This document shows, piece by piece, positions 1 through 8,214 of a stretch of 32,595 nucleotides of DNA. This DNA is from Lachnospiraceae bacterium (GTDB lineage Bacteria > Bacillota > Clostridia > Lachnospirales > Lachnospiraceae). Where the stretch lies: assembly GCA_021771695.1 (NCBI GenBank), contig JAETON010000031.1, forward strand, positions 1 through 32,595. Direction: 5' to 3'. How positions within the stretch are numbered: position 1 is the stretch's first letter; each line of letters opens with the position of its first letter. Made by a program: the position numbers and the translations under genes. The notes beneath the pieces are model-generated. The model did no database searches and had not been told where the DNA came from. It saw only the letters and a list, made by a program, of their open reading frames with translations.

Positions 1-193
1 AGAGTTCCTTTTGGTCCTGTTTTTCTGGATTGGATCTGCATTCTTCTTCAAACCGTTTGATCCAGCTTCGAACGGTTCCTTCGCCTAGATTGTATTCTTC
101 ATTTACACTTTTGATGGTACGGCCTTCGTCCAATACAAGACGGACAACCATTTCCTTAAATTCCGGTTCATAAACTTTGTGTACTTTTGCCAT
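1..193 (-). CDS. IS3-family transposase OrfA, N-terminal part (runs off window)
   Basis: Reading leftward from the ATG at 193, the frame stays open to the window edge for 64 residues. The start MAKVHKVYEPEFKEMVVRL followed by a helix-turn-helix (about residues 25-50, with GRTIKSV and LGEGTVRSWIKRF) matches the small DNA-binding OrfA protein (transposase_8 / HTH_Tnp_1) of IS3-type elements. OrfA is normally made alone or as an OrfAB fusion with a DDE integrase-like OrfB that would lie to the left, outside the window. The start is supported by similarity; the ribosome binding site is only a weak GAAGGTG stretch. A transposon end lies just upstream, near 247. Family assignment is fairly sure; activity cannot be judged from this fragment. 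Confidence 0.75.
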   Translation of the reverse strand, partial: MAKVHKVYEPEFKEMVVRLVLDEGRTIKSVNEEYNLGEGTVRSWIKRFEEECRSNPEKQDQKEL

Positions 194-194
194 G

Positions 195-247
195 TGTAAC
201 ACCTTCACTTTCTTAATTATTATAACTTATCCAGTGTTAGTGTTACA
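195..247. repeat. Putative terminal end of the IS3-type element
   Basis: On the minus strand the sequence just outside the OrfA start begins TGTAACACTAACAC, a typical TG-starting IS end. TGTAACAC at 195-202 is repeated as its reverse complement at 240-247, so the end can fold into a hairpin. To the right, from about 255, an istB reading frame begins in mid-gene, as expected if 247 is the insertion boundary. The exact boundary and a target-site duplication cannot be confirmed because the other end is outside the window. Confidence 0.5.
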
Positions 248-254
248 ATTTTAA

Positions 255-758
<504 letters not shown>

Positions 759-794
759 TTGTACATTTTTATATAATATTTTTTGTACATTGGG
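759..794. repeat. IS21-like terminal direct repeats downstream of istB
   Basis: TTGTACATT occurs at 759-767 and again at 783-791, directly after the istB stop codon, with TGGG following the second copy. IS21-family elements often carry several short repeats inside their ends just beyond istB, so this is probably the old right end of the element. The left end is missing. Confidence 0.45.
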
Positions 795-1140
795 TCTTGA
801 CATTTTATACAGTATCTTCACGCCTTCCATGGTCTTCGTCAGAAAGCCAGTGACTCGACTCCCTTTTTTTCCCCGAAGGGCTAACGTAACGATGCTACAG
901 GATTCACTTAATGTTACGGACTATTAACTTGCACCTATTTCTCATAGGCTTACACCGCTTCAGCACAATCGGTCACCCAAAAGCACTGGATGCTTGCTAC
1001 GGAGCTCACTGGCGATTACTCCGACCAGACTTTCACTGGCAAGCTGTTGACAGCTTGCAGAACACACGACTTACACCCGTTAGAGCGTGCCCATGGCGCG
1101 CAAGCAAAAATAGAAGCGTTGCATTTTGCAACGCCCCCTC
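795..1140. other. Non-coding block rich in inverted repeats, richer in G+C than its flanks
   Basis: No credible protein is seen; the short frames here lack a ribosome binding site and recognisable motifs. The block is visibly richer in G+C than the DNA on either side and holds several exact inverted repeats. These are GCAAGCTG/CAGCTTGC closing a TTGA loop (1039-1058), GCGTTGC/GCAACGC (1116-1134), CGTAAC (885-890) with GTTACG (913-918), and GCCAGTGA (846-853) with TCACTGGC at both 1006-1013 and 1033-1040. It may be a mobile-element non-coding end or a remnant of a structured RNA. I do not recognise it. From 1140 to 1340 the DNA is plain AT-rich sequence in which I see nothing. Confidence 0.4.
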
Positions 1141-1350
1141 TAAAATATTTTTATAACAATTTTGCTTTTATATGTATAAAACAAAATAAATATAGAATAT
1201 TTTATAACAATATATTGAATAACTATTTTCCGGTGACATCTAAAATTACATATTTATTTTTTTATAACCATAATTCAAAAAAGATAAAAATAAATGGATG
1301 ATAGAAACAAAATCACCGCTGGAAGGATAAAAAAGAAAAACCTCCTAAAA

Positions 1351-3240
1351 TTATCCAATCACATTTCCTGTATATAACTGGTAATAACGTCCTTGTTCTT
1401 CCATCAATTGTTCATGGGTTCCGCGTTCAATGATTTTTCCCTGCTCTAATACCATAATACAGTCGGAATTTCGTACGGTAGATAATCGATGGGCAATGAC
1501 AAAAGTAGTTCTGCCATGCATTAACTTATCCATACCGTCTTGAACAATGCGTTCTGTTCTTGTATCAATGGAGCTGGTAGCTTCATCTAAGATTAGAACC
1601 GGAGGATCTGCTGCTGCTGCTCTTGCAATGGATAAAAGCTGTCTTTGGCCTTGACTTAGGTTTGCACCGCCGCCGTGAAGCATTGTATCATAACCATTTG
1701 GGAGACGCCGGATAAATCCATCTGCATTTGCCAATTTAGCTGCTGCAATGATTTCTTCTTCTGATGCATCTGGATTTCCATAACGTATATTTTCTTTTAC
1801 TGTTCCGGTAAATAAATTGGTATCCTGCAGAACAATTCCTAAAGAACGCCGTAAATCTGCTTTTTTAATTTTATTGATATTAATTCCATCATAGCGTATT
1901 TTCCCATCCTGGATATCATAAAAACGATTGATAAGATTCGTAATCGTGGTTTTTCCAGCACCTGTGGAGCCGACAAATGCAATCTTTTGACCGGATTTTG
2001 CAAATAGCTGAATATCGTGCAGGACTATTTTGTCATCGTTATAGCCAAAATCTACACTATCAAAGACAACATCGCCTTTTAATTCGATATAATCAACAGA
2101 TTGGTCTGCTTGGTGTACATGTTTCCATGCCCATTGTCCGGTATGCTGGCGGCATTCCTGCAATTTTCCATTCACTTTTGTAACATTGACCAGTGTTACA
2201 TAACCTTCATCTGCCTCTTCTTCTTCATCCATAAGACGAAAAATACGCTCTGCACCTGCCATTGCCATAACAACTGCATTTAACTGCATACTAATCTGGT
2301 TAATCGGCATTGAGAAGCTTTTGTTAAATGTAAGGAAACTTGCCAGACCTCCAAGGGTAAATCCTCCTACATGATGCAATGCTAAAATCCCTCCGGTAAT
2401 GGCACAGACAACATAGCTGACATTTCCAAGCTGCGCATTAATCGGGCCTAAAAAATTGGCAAATGTATTTGCACGATTAGCACTTATAAAAAGTTTATCA
2501 TTTAATTCTTTAAATTTTTGATTGGTTTCTTCTTCATGACAAAAGACTTTTATAACTTTTTGACCTTCCATCATTTCTTCAATGTAACCATTTACAGCTC
2601 CCAAATTCATCTGCTGTTCTAAAAAGTATTTTCCGCTTCTTCCAGCAGAAGTTTTAGAAGCTGCAACCATGATTCCAACCATAATGAGTGTAACAAAAGT
2701 TAAAGGAATATTTAAAATCAGCATACTTATGAGAACGCTGACAATGGTAATGGCACTATTGATAAATTGAGGAATACTTTGACTAATCATCTGCCGAAGT
2801 GTATCAATGTCGTTGGTGTAAATGGACATAATATCTCCATGGGCATGAGTATCAAAATATCGAATAGGCAGCCGTTCCATTCTTGAGAAAAGATCATTTC
2901 TCATTTTCCGTAAAGTTCCCTGCGTAACTTCTACCATGATTCGGTTATAAAGATAAGAAGCCAAAACACCGGCACCATAAAAACCGGCAACCCTCCCGAT
3001 AGCATGAGCTAATGGAGTAAAATCCGGATATTTGGATAATAACAGCGGTGTAATATAATTATCAATTAGATTTTTTGTAAACATCGTACCTTGAACATTG
3101 GCAAGAACACTTATCAAAATTAAAATAACAACCAAAGCACAATGAATCCCATATGATTGAAAAATATATCCCATCAGTCTGCAAAACTGTTTCATGTGAT
3201 GTTTGATCTGGACTTTTGAATTTCCTTTGAATCGTGCCAT
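1351..3240 (-). CDS. ABC exporter subunit with canonical ATP site
   Basis: This 629-residue half-transporter has an N-terminal six-helix ABC_membrane domain (about 30-330) and a C-terminal nucleotide-binding domain. It has Walker A GSTGAGKT (424-431), signature LSQGQ (528-532), Walker B LILDE with catalytic Glu553, and switch His584, all intact. An acidic linker of about 50 residues (337-385, ending WAWKHVHQAD) sits before the NBD, as in LmrD/BmrD/TM288-type partners. The ATG at 3240 follows AGGCAGGTG and lies 1 base after the partner's stop. A longer frame to 3318 would overlap the partner and is rejected. Substrate unknown; drug or lipid-like compounds are usual for the family. Confidence 0.9.
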   Translation of the reverse strand: MARFKGNSKVQIKHHMKQFCRLMGYIFQSYGIHCALVVILILISVLANVQGTMFTKNLIDNYITPLLLSKYPDFTPLAHAIGRVAGFYGAGVLASYLYNRIMVEVTQGTLRKMRNDLFSRMERLPIRYFDTHAHGDIMSIYTNDIDTLRQMISQSIPQFINSAITIVSVLISMLILNIPLTFVTLIMVGIMVAASKTSAGRSGKYFLEQQMNLGAVNGYIEEMMEGQKVIKVFCHEEETNQKFKELNDKLFISANRANTFANFLGPINAQLGNVSYVVCAITGGILALHHVGGFTLGGLASFLTFNKSFSMPINQISMQLNAVVMAMAGAERIFRLMDEEEEADEGYVTLVNVTKVNGKLQECRQHTGQWAWKHVHQADQSVDYIELKGDVVFDSVDFGYNDDKIVLHDIQLFAKSGQKIAFVGSTGAGKTTITNLINRFYDIQDGKIRYDGININKIKKADLRRSLGIVLQDTNLFTGTVKENIRYGNPDASEEEIIAAAKLANADGFIRRLPNGYDTMLHGGGANLSQGQRQLLSIARAAAADPPVLILDEATSSIDTRTERIVQDGMDKLMHGRTTFVIAHRLSTVRNSDCIMVLEQGKIIERGTHEQLMEEQGRYYQLYTGNVIG

Positions 3241-3241
3241 T

Positions 3242-4990
3242 TTATTCACCTGCCTTTTCATCGAAATCTCCGCCGCCGCGGGTTTGCACGTCATAGACTT
3301 CTTTGTAAATTTCATCATGTTTCAATAATTCCTCATGGGTACCAAAGCCATGAATACATCCTTCATCCATAACAATAATTCGATCAGCATTTTGAACACT
3401 GGAAATTCTTTGTGCAATGATTAGTTTTGTAGTATCTGGAATTTTTTCTAAAAATGCCTGACGGATTTTGGCATCAGTTGCGGTATCCACAGCACTGGTA
3501 CTATCATCTAAAATTAAAATTTTTGGCTGCTTCAACAGTGCACGTGCAATACAAAGACGCTGTTTTTGGCCGCCGGAAACATTGTTCCCGCCTTGTTCAA
3601 TATGTGTTTCGTATCCTTGAGGGAAACGATTGATAAATTCATCTGCACATGCCAGACGACAGGCTTCCTTACATTCTTCCAGTGTCGCATCCTTGTTTCC
3701 CCATCTTAAATTTTCAAGAATTGTTCCTGAAAATAGAACATTTTTCTGTAATACGACAGAAACTTGGTTACGCAAAACTTCCATGTCATAATCTCTGACA
3801 TCGACTCCGCCGACCAATATCTGTCCGGCAGAAACATCATATAATCGGCTGATTAAATTTACAAGGCTGGTTTTAGAGCTTCCGGTTTGGCCGATGATTC
3901 CAATGGTTTCTCCGGAATGAATGTTTAAATTAATATCCTTCAACACAGGTTCCATGCCCTCTTTATTGTAAGCAAAGTATACATGACGAAATTCAATACT
4001 TCCATCAGCAACTTCATAAACCGGATGTTTTGGATTCTTTAAATCACTTTCTTCATTTAGAATTTCAACAATACGTTTTGCACTGGCACTGCTCATGGAA
4101 ATCATAACAAATACCATAGAAAGCATCATAAGACTCATTAAAATATTCATGCAGTATGCCAGCAGACTCATCAGTTCTCCGGTCTGCAATGTGTCAGAAA
4201 CGATCATTTTTGCGCCAAGCCAGCTGATTAATAAAATACAGCCATAAACGGTAAACTGCATAATCGGCATGTTGTAAACAAGATTACATTCAGCCTTTAC
4301 AAAAATACGGTAAATAATATCACTTGTTTTCTTAAATTTAGATATTTCTTCATCTTCTCTTACAAAGGCTTTTACCACACGAATTGCAGAGACGTTTTCT
4401 TGAATGGATGCATTCATATCATCATATTTTGGAAATGCCTGACGAAAATATTTTGTCGCATGGGACATAATCACAATTAAAATAATGCCCAAAATAATGA
4501 CTGCAGCCAAATATATGCAAGACAGTCTTGCATTGATAGAAAATGCCATAATCATGGCACAGATCATGCTTGCAGGTGCACGGGTAAACATCCGAAGTAT
4601 CATTTGATAAGCATTTTGAATATTGGTAACATCTGTTGTCAAACGGGTAATCAATCCTGCGGTGCTGTATTTATCAATGTTGGAAAAAGAAAACTTTTGT
4701 ATGTTAAAAAACATGCTTTCCCGCAGATTTTTAGCAAAACCGCAAGATGCAAGGGCACCATATCTTCCCCCGCCAAGTCCTGCCAGCAGACCAATAAATG
4801 CTGCAGCAATCATAATTGCACCGACTCGGTAAATATGTTCAATATTTCCTGTTTCCACTCCATTGTCGATAATAGATGCCATAAGAAATGGAATCATGGT
4901 TTCCATGAAAACTTCTAAAATCATAAATAAAGGAGTGATAATCGAAGCTTTTTTGTATTCTTTCACTTCTTTTAAAAGTGTCTGTAACAT
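3242..4990 (-). CDS. ABC exporter subunit with degenerate ATP site
   Basis: This 582-residue half-transporter is the partner of the gene ending at 1351 and is transcribed first. Membrane domain about 15-300; NBD about 330-575. The Walker A is GQTGSSKT (367-374), with Ser where the last Gly is expected. The signature VSGGQ (471-475) is intact. The catalytic Glu of Walker B is Asp496 (ILILDDSTSAVD), and the switch His is Gln527 (IIAQRISS). This pattern is typical of the LmrC/BmrC/TM287 half of heterodimeric type IV exporters, where only one of two ATP sites hydrolyses. The two proteins therefore very likely form one asymmetric exporter. No regulator or export substrate gene is adjacent. Confidence 0.9.
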   Translation of the reverse strand: MLQTLLKEVKEYKKASIITPLFMILEVFMETMIPFLMASIIDNGVETGNIEHIYRVGAIMIAAAFIGLLAGLGGGRYGALASCGFAKNLRESMFFNIQKFSFSNIDKYSTAGLITRLTTDVTNIQNAYQMILRMFTRAPASMICAMIMAFSINARLSCIYLAAVIILGIILIVIMSHATKYFRQAFPKYDDMNASIQENVSAIRVVKAFVREDEEISKFKKTSDIIYRIFVKAECNLVYNMPIMQFTVYGCILLISWLGAKMIVSDTLQTGELMSLLAYCMNILMSLMMLSMVFVMISMSSASAKRIVEILNEESDLKNPKHPVYEVADGSIEFRHVYFAYNKEGMEPVLKDINLNIHSGETIGIIGQTGSSKTSLVNLISRLYDVSAGQILVGGVDVRDYDMEVLRNQVSVVLQKNVLFSGTILENLRWGNKDATLEECKEACRLACADEFINRFPQGYETHIEQGGNNVSGGQKQRLCIARALLKQPKILILDDSTSAVDTATDAKIRQAFLEKIPDTTKLIIAQRISSVQNADRIIVMDEGCIHGFGTHEELLKHDEIYKEVYDVQTRGGGDFDEKAGE

Positions 4991-5108
4991 TTTATAATAT
5001 CCTTCCTAATTATTTTCTTATTCTAATATCATTATATTCAATATAATTCAAAATTTTTTTAACTGCAAGTAAAATATCAAAGGGGGAAGGCATTTGAGAA
5101 TGTTTTAC

Positions 5109-5150
5109 AATAAAAAGGAATCCCCCTCTGGATTTCACTACAGAGGGGGG
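5109..5150 (-). terminator. Intrinsic terminator of the lctP-etfA2 operon
   Basis: An exact 9-bp stem, CCCCCTCTG (5122-5130) with CAGAGGGGG (5141-5149), is followed on the minus strand by ATTCCTTTTTATT. It lies 38 bases past the etfA2 stop, so it most likely ends the lactate/acyl-CoA operon and shields the ABC genes. Confidence 0.75.
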
Positions 5151-5187
5151 AATGGTAAATATGCATTAAGCATAAAAACACGCTGAT

Positions 5188-6180
5188 TTATTGAGCTTCC
5201 TTTATCTTTTTGATTTCCTCAATCATAATCGGAAGCACTTTTTTTACATCTCCAACAATTCCTACATTTGCGACCTCAAAAATAGGTGCATCTTCGTCCT
5301 TGTTGATTGCTACTATATAATCGGAATTCATAATTCCTGAAATATGCTGAGTTGCTCCAGAGATTCCGCATGCGATGTAAAGTTTTGGAGCAACGATTTT
5401 TCCAGATTGTCCAACCTGATGTATTTTTGAAATCCATCCCTCTTCAATGGCTGGTCTGGTAGCACCTACAACTCCGCCAAGGAGATTGGAAAGATCTTCT
5501 ACCATTTTAAAATCATCTTTATTTCCCATACCGCGTCCACCAGAAACAATAACTTCTGCTTCTTCCAAATTAACAGATTCTGCAATTTCTTTTACGGTTT
5601 CTACAATATTGGCATGGATACAATCATTAGAGATGGAAACCTGCTTTTCTATTATTTCACCTGTGGTTGAATCTTCTAACTTTGGGAATGCACCAGAACG
5701 AAGCACTGCAATTTTAGGGAAACTTGTAATTTCTATATCCTCTAAAATAGTTCCGCCGTACAACGGACAGGTGAATACAATTTTTCCTGTATCATCAATT
5801 TTGATATTCATAACATCTGATGCACATCCTGCCTCAAATTTTGAAGAAAGAATTGGAGCAAGATCTTTTCCATCCTGAGTTCCTCCAATAAATAAGACTT
5901 CAGGAGATATTTCTTTCATTAAATTTGCTAAAACGTCTGCATAGACATCCATATTATATTTTTCGTATTCCGGTGCATCTATCATAAGCACTTGATCAGC
6001 TCCTGCTTGTGCAATTTTTTGTGCTGCATCATGAATATTATTTCCAATGACAACAGCAATTACTTTTCCACCTTTTGCATCGGCAAGTTCTTTTGCTGGA
6101 GAAAGCATTTCCAAAGCTACCTTTACTGGATTTCCTTCTGCAGTTTCCACATATACCATAATATCCTTACAATCTGCCAT
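5188..6180 (-). CDS. etfA: Electron transfer flavoprotein alpha subunit, second copy (no Fe-S domain)
   Basis: This 330-residue EtfA has the usual N-terminal alpha/beta domain (about 1-195) and a C-terminal FAD domain. The FAD domain carries SGGRGMG (about 210), GATRPAIEEGW, QVGQSGKIVAPKLYIACGIS and VAINKDEDAPIF, all standard FAD-binding stretches. Unlike the copy at 12924 it has no N-terminal cysteine-rich extension, so no Fe-S cluster is expected. It pairs with EtfB 19 bases upstream and is the last gene before a terminator. The start follows AAAGGAG. It should shuttle electrons between flavoenzymes, with the acyl-CoA dehydrogenase and dehydrogenase genes upstream as the obvious partners. 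Confidence 0.93.
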   Translation of the reverse strand: MADCKDIMVYVETAEGNPVKVALEMLSPAKELADAKGGKVIAVVIGNNIHDAAQKIAQAGADQVLMIDAPEYEKYNMDVYADVLANLMKEISPEVLFIGGTQDGKDLAPILSSKFEAGCASDVMNIKIDDTGKIVFTCPLYGGTILEDIEITSFPKIAVLRSGAFPKLEDSTTGEIIEKQVSISNDCIHANIVETVKEIAESVNLEEAEVIVSGGRGMGNKDDFKMVEDLSNLLGGVVGATRPAIEEGWISKIHQVGQSGKIVAPKLYIACGISGATQHISGIMNSDYIVAINKDEDAPIFEVANVGIVGDVKKVLPIMIEEIKKIKEAQ

Positions 6181-6199
6181 GTCCTTTGTTCTCCTTTCT

Positions 6200-7003
6200 T
6201 TAAAATACTTTGGCCTCTGCCATCATAGCAACAGCCTTTAAAGCAGAATCTTCATCTGTCTCTTCTTGAATCTTTACTCCTGCTTCTTTCTTCGGCGGTT
6301 CATATAACTTGATAGCATTTACCAAGGTATTTTCTTTTCCGACTTTCTCAGCTTTTATGTTGGTCATATCGCTCATAGTAATATTTCCGATTGGTTTTTT
6401 TCTAGCTGCCATTTTATTTTTAATGGTTGGATAACGTGGATCATACTCTGGTTTTGAAACGGTAACAACACATGGAATCTTACTTTCTACGGTACGGTAT
6501 CCTTCTTCTGTTTCCTGCTTTGCAGTTACTTTATCTGTATCCAGTTGAATATCAATGAGATTTGTGATAACGCCGACACCTAATTCCTCTGCAAGCATTG
6601 GACCAACTTGTCCAAGTGCTGCATCGGTTGCCTCCTTCCCGCAGAAAATTAAATCAAATTTCTTATCAGTATCTGCTTCGATTTTTTTTGCAGCATTTTT
6701 TAAAACGTGAGTAATGCCTCTTGTATCGGAATCTTCAAATGCAGCATCATTTATTAAGAATGCATAATCGGCCCCTACAGCCAGGCAGTTTTTTAAAGAA
6801 TTTTTTGCACTGGCATCACCCATGCATACAACCGTAATTTCTCCTTCTGAAGATTCTTTTAAACGTGCTGCCATTTCCAAAGCATATGTATCAAATGCAT
6901 TTACAACTGGTGTAATATTTTTAAGATCTGGTTTTCCTTCTGCATTTAAATGTACTTCTACAGAATCATCTGGAACCTGTTTAATACAAACTAAAATGTT
7001 CAT
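6200..7003 (-). CDS. etfB: Electron transfer flavoprotein beta subunit, second copy (atypical nucleotide motif)
   Basis: This 267-residue EtfB starts MNILVCIKQVPDD, with the family N-terminus and NAFDTYALE segment. The nucleotide-binding loop reads CGKEATDAALGQVG (121-134). The other copy in this window has CGKQTTDGDTAQVG, and DGDTAQ is the form linked with flavin-based electron bifurcation. Asp-Ala-Ala-Leu-Gly in place of DGDTA suggests altered binding of the second FAD (or of AMP/NADH), so bifurcation is doubtful here; that is inference. The gene sits 25 bases after the acyl-CoA dehydrogenase and 19 before etfA2, with an AAGGAG site. Identity as EtfB is sure; the redox mode is not. Confidence 0.92.
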   Translation of the reverse strand: MNILVCIKQVPDDSVEVHLNAEGKPDLKNITPVVNAFDTYALEMAARLKESSEGEITVVCMGDASAKNSLKNCLAVGADYAFLINDAAFEDSDTRGITHVLKNAAKKIEADTDKKFDLIFCGKEATDAALGQVGPMLAEELGVGVITNLIDIQLDTDKVTAKQETEEGYRTVESKIPCVVTVSKPEYDPRYPTIKNKMAARKKPIGNITMSDMTNIKAEKVGKENTLVNAIKLYEPPKKEAGVKIQEETDEDSALKAVAMMAEAKVF

Positions 7004-7028
7004 CTCTTACTCCTTCTATTCACTGTTT

Positions 7029-8165
7029 TTATCTGCCGATGGTATTGTTAGCAATAACGATTCTCTGTACTTCATTACTTCCTTCAAAAATCTGGAAAAT
7101 CTTAGCATCTCTTAACAGTTTTTCTACCGGATATTCTCTGCTGTAGCCATAACCACCGAACATCTGAATTGCTTCAGAAGCCACTTCCATAGCAATGTCA
7201 GAAGCATAGCATTTTGCAATGGCAGCTTCCTTTGAATGAGGCAGACCAAGATCCATTTTTGTCAATGCATGGGCCACCATCTGACGGGCAGTTTCTGTCT
7301 TGATTGCCATATCAGCAACTTTAAACTGCATAGCCTGATTTCTAATGACAGGTTTTCCAAACTGAATTCTTTCTTTTGCATAAGCAATACCTTCATTAAT
7401 TCCACGCTGTGCAATTCCTGTAGCAACACAGCCCATCCATGCTCTTGCCTGATCCAGTGTCTTCATTGCAATACTAAATCCTTTTCCTTCCTGTCCAACT
7501 AAGTTGGCAGCAGGAATTCGGCAGTCTTCTAAAACAACGTCACAAGTATTGGATGTACGGATACCCATTTTATTTTCTTCATTTCCTGTGCTTAATCCAG
7601 GAGTTCCAGCATCTACCAGGAACATAGAAATTCCTTTGACACCTTTTGATTTATCTGTCATAGCAGTAATACAATAGAAAGAAGCAATTCCTCCGTTAGT
7701 AATGAAACATTTTCTTCCGTTTAATACATATTCATCACCATCTTTTACTGCAGTAGTTGTTCCAGCACTTGCATCAGATCCGGCACCTGGTTCTGTTAAA
7801 CAGAAGGCACCAAATCCACCATCTATAATCTTTTGGCATACATGTTTTTTCTGTTCTTCATTTCCTGCAATTAAAACTGGTTTTGTACCAAGTCCACTGG
7901 CAGAAATTGTAGTTGCGAATCCAGCATCGGCAATAGCCATTTCTTCGATTAATGCTGCAACATCAACTCTAGATAACCCAGGTCCGCCGTATTCTTCCGG
8001 AACCTCTAAAGAATGAAGCTGCATTTCAATTGCTTTATCATAAATTTCTTTTGGCCATTCTCCACTTACGTCATATGCTTTACACTGTTCTTTTACTTCA
8101 TTTTCACAAAACTCATGTACGTCCTGTAATAAATCTTTTGCTTCTTCTGAAATTAAATATGCCAT
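7029..8165 (-). CDS. Short-chain acyl-CoA dehydrogenase (enoyl-CoA reductase type)
   Basis: 378 residues, the usual length, with N-terminal helical, middle beta and C-terminal helical domains. FAD/substrate motifs include CLTEPGAGSDA (about 120-131) and CFITNGG. The catalytic base region reads IFEGSNEVQR near the C-terminus, matching the Glu of IYEGTSEVQ in butyryl-CoA dehydrogenases. With EtfAB it would oxidise an acyl-CoA or, in fermenters, reduce crotonyl-CoA or acryloyl-CoA. The neighbours are lactate genes, not the usual thl-crt-hbd set, so butyryl-CoA dehydrogenase, acryloyl-CoA reductase (as in lactate-to-propionate fermenters) and caffeyl-CoA reductase (CarC-like) are all possible. 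Start follows AAGGAGG. Confidence 0.93.
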   Translation of the reverse strand: MAYLISEEAKDLLQDVHEFCENEVKEQCKAYDVSGEWPKEIYDKAIEMQLHSLEVPEEYGGPGLSRVDVAALIEEMAIADAGFATTISASGLGTKPVLIAGNEEQKKHVCQKIIDGGFGAFCLTEPGAGSDASAGTTTAVKDGDEYVLNGRKCFITNGGIASFYCITAMTDKSKGVKGISMFLVDAGTPGLSTGNEENKMGIRTSNTCDVVLEDCRIPAANLVGQEGKGFSIAMKTLDQARAWMGCVATGIAQRGINEGIAYAKERIQFGKPVIRNQAMQFKVADMAIKTETARQMVAHALTKMDLGLPHSKEAAIAKCYASDIAMEVASEAIQMFGGYGYSREYPVEKLLRDAKIFQIFEGSNEVQRIVIANNTIGR

Positions 8166-8214
8166 TTTGATATCCTCCTTGGGTTTTAATTTTGGTAGTT
8201 TTATAATTTAAATT

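Noticed and set aside
911-1301. Two overlapping plus-strand reading frames of 81 and 103 codons
   Set aside because: No ribosome binding site, no recognisable domain, low-complexity C-terminal translation, and they overlie the hairpin-rich block.
3242-3318. Longer N-terminus of the second ABC subunit starting at 3318
   Set aside because: It would overlap the upstream subunit by 77 bases, while the ATG at 3240 has a good ribosome site and the usual domain start.
8192-8199. TTGGTAGT upstream of the acyl-CoA dehydrogenase as a fifth GntR operator
   Set aside because: Only one arm matches; the ACCAA arm is missing and no promoter is seen in this short gap.
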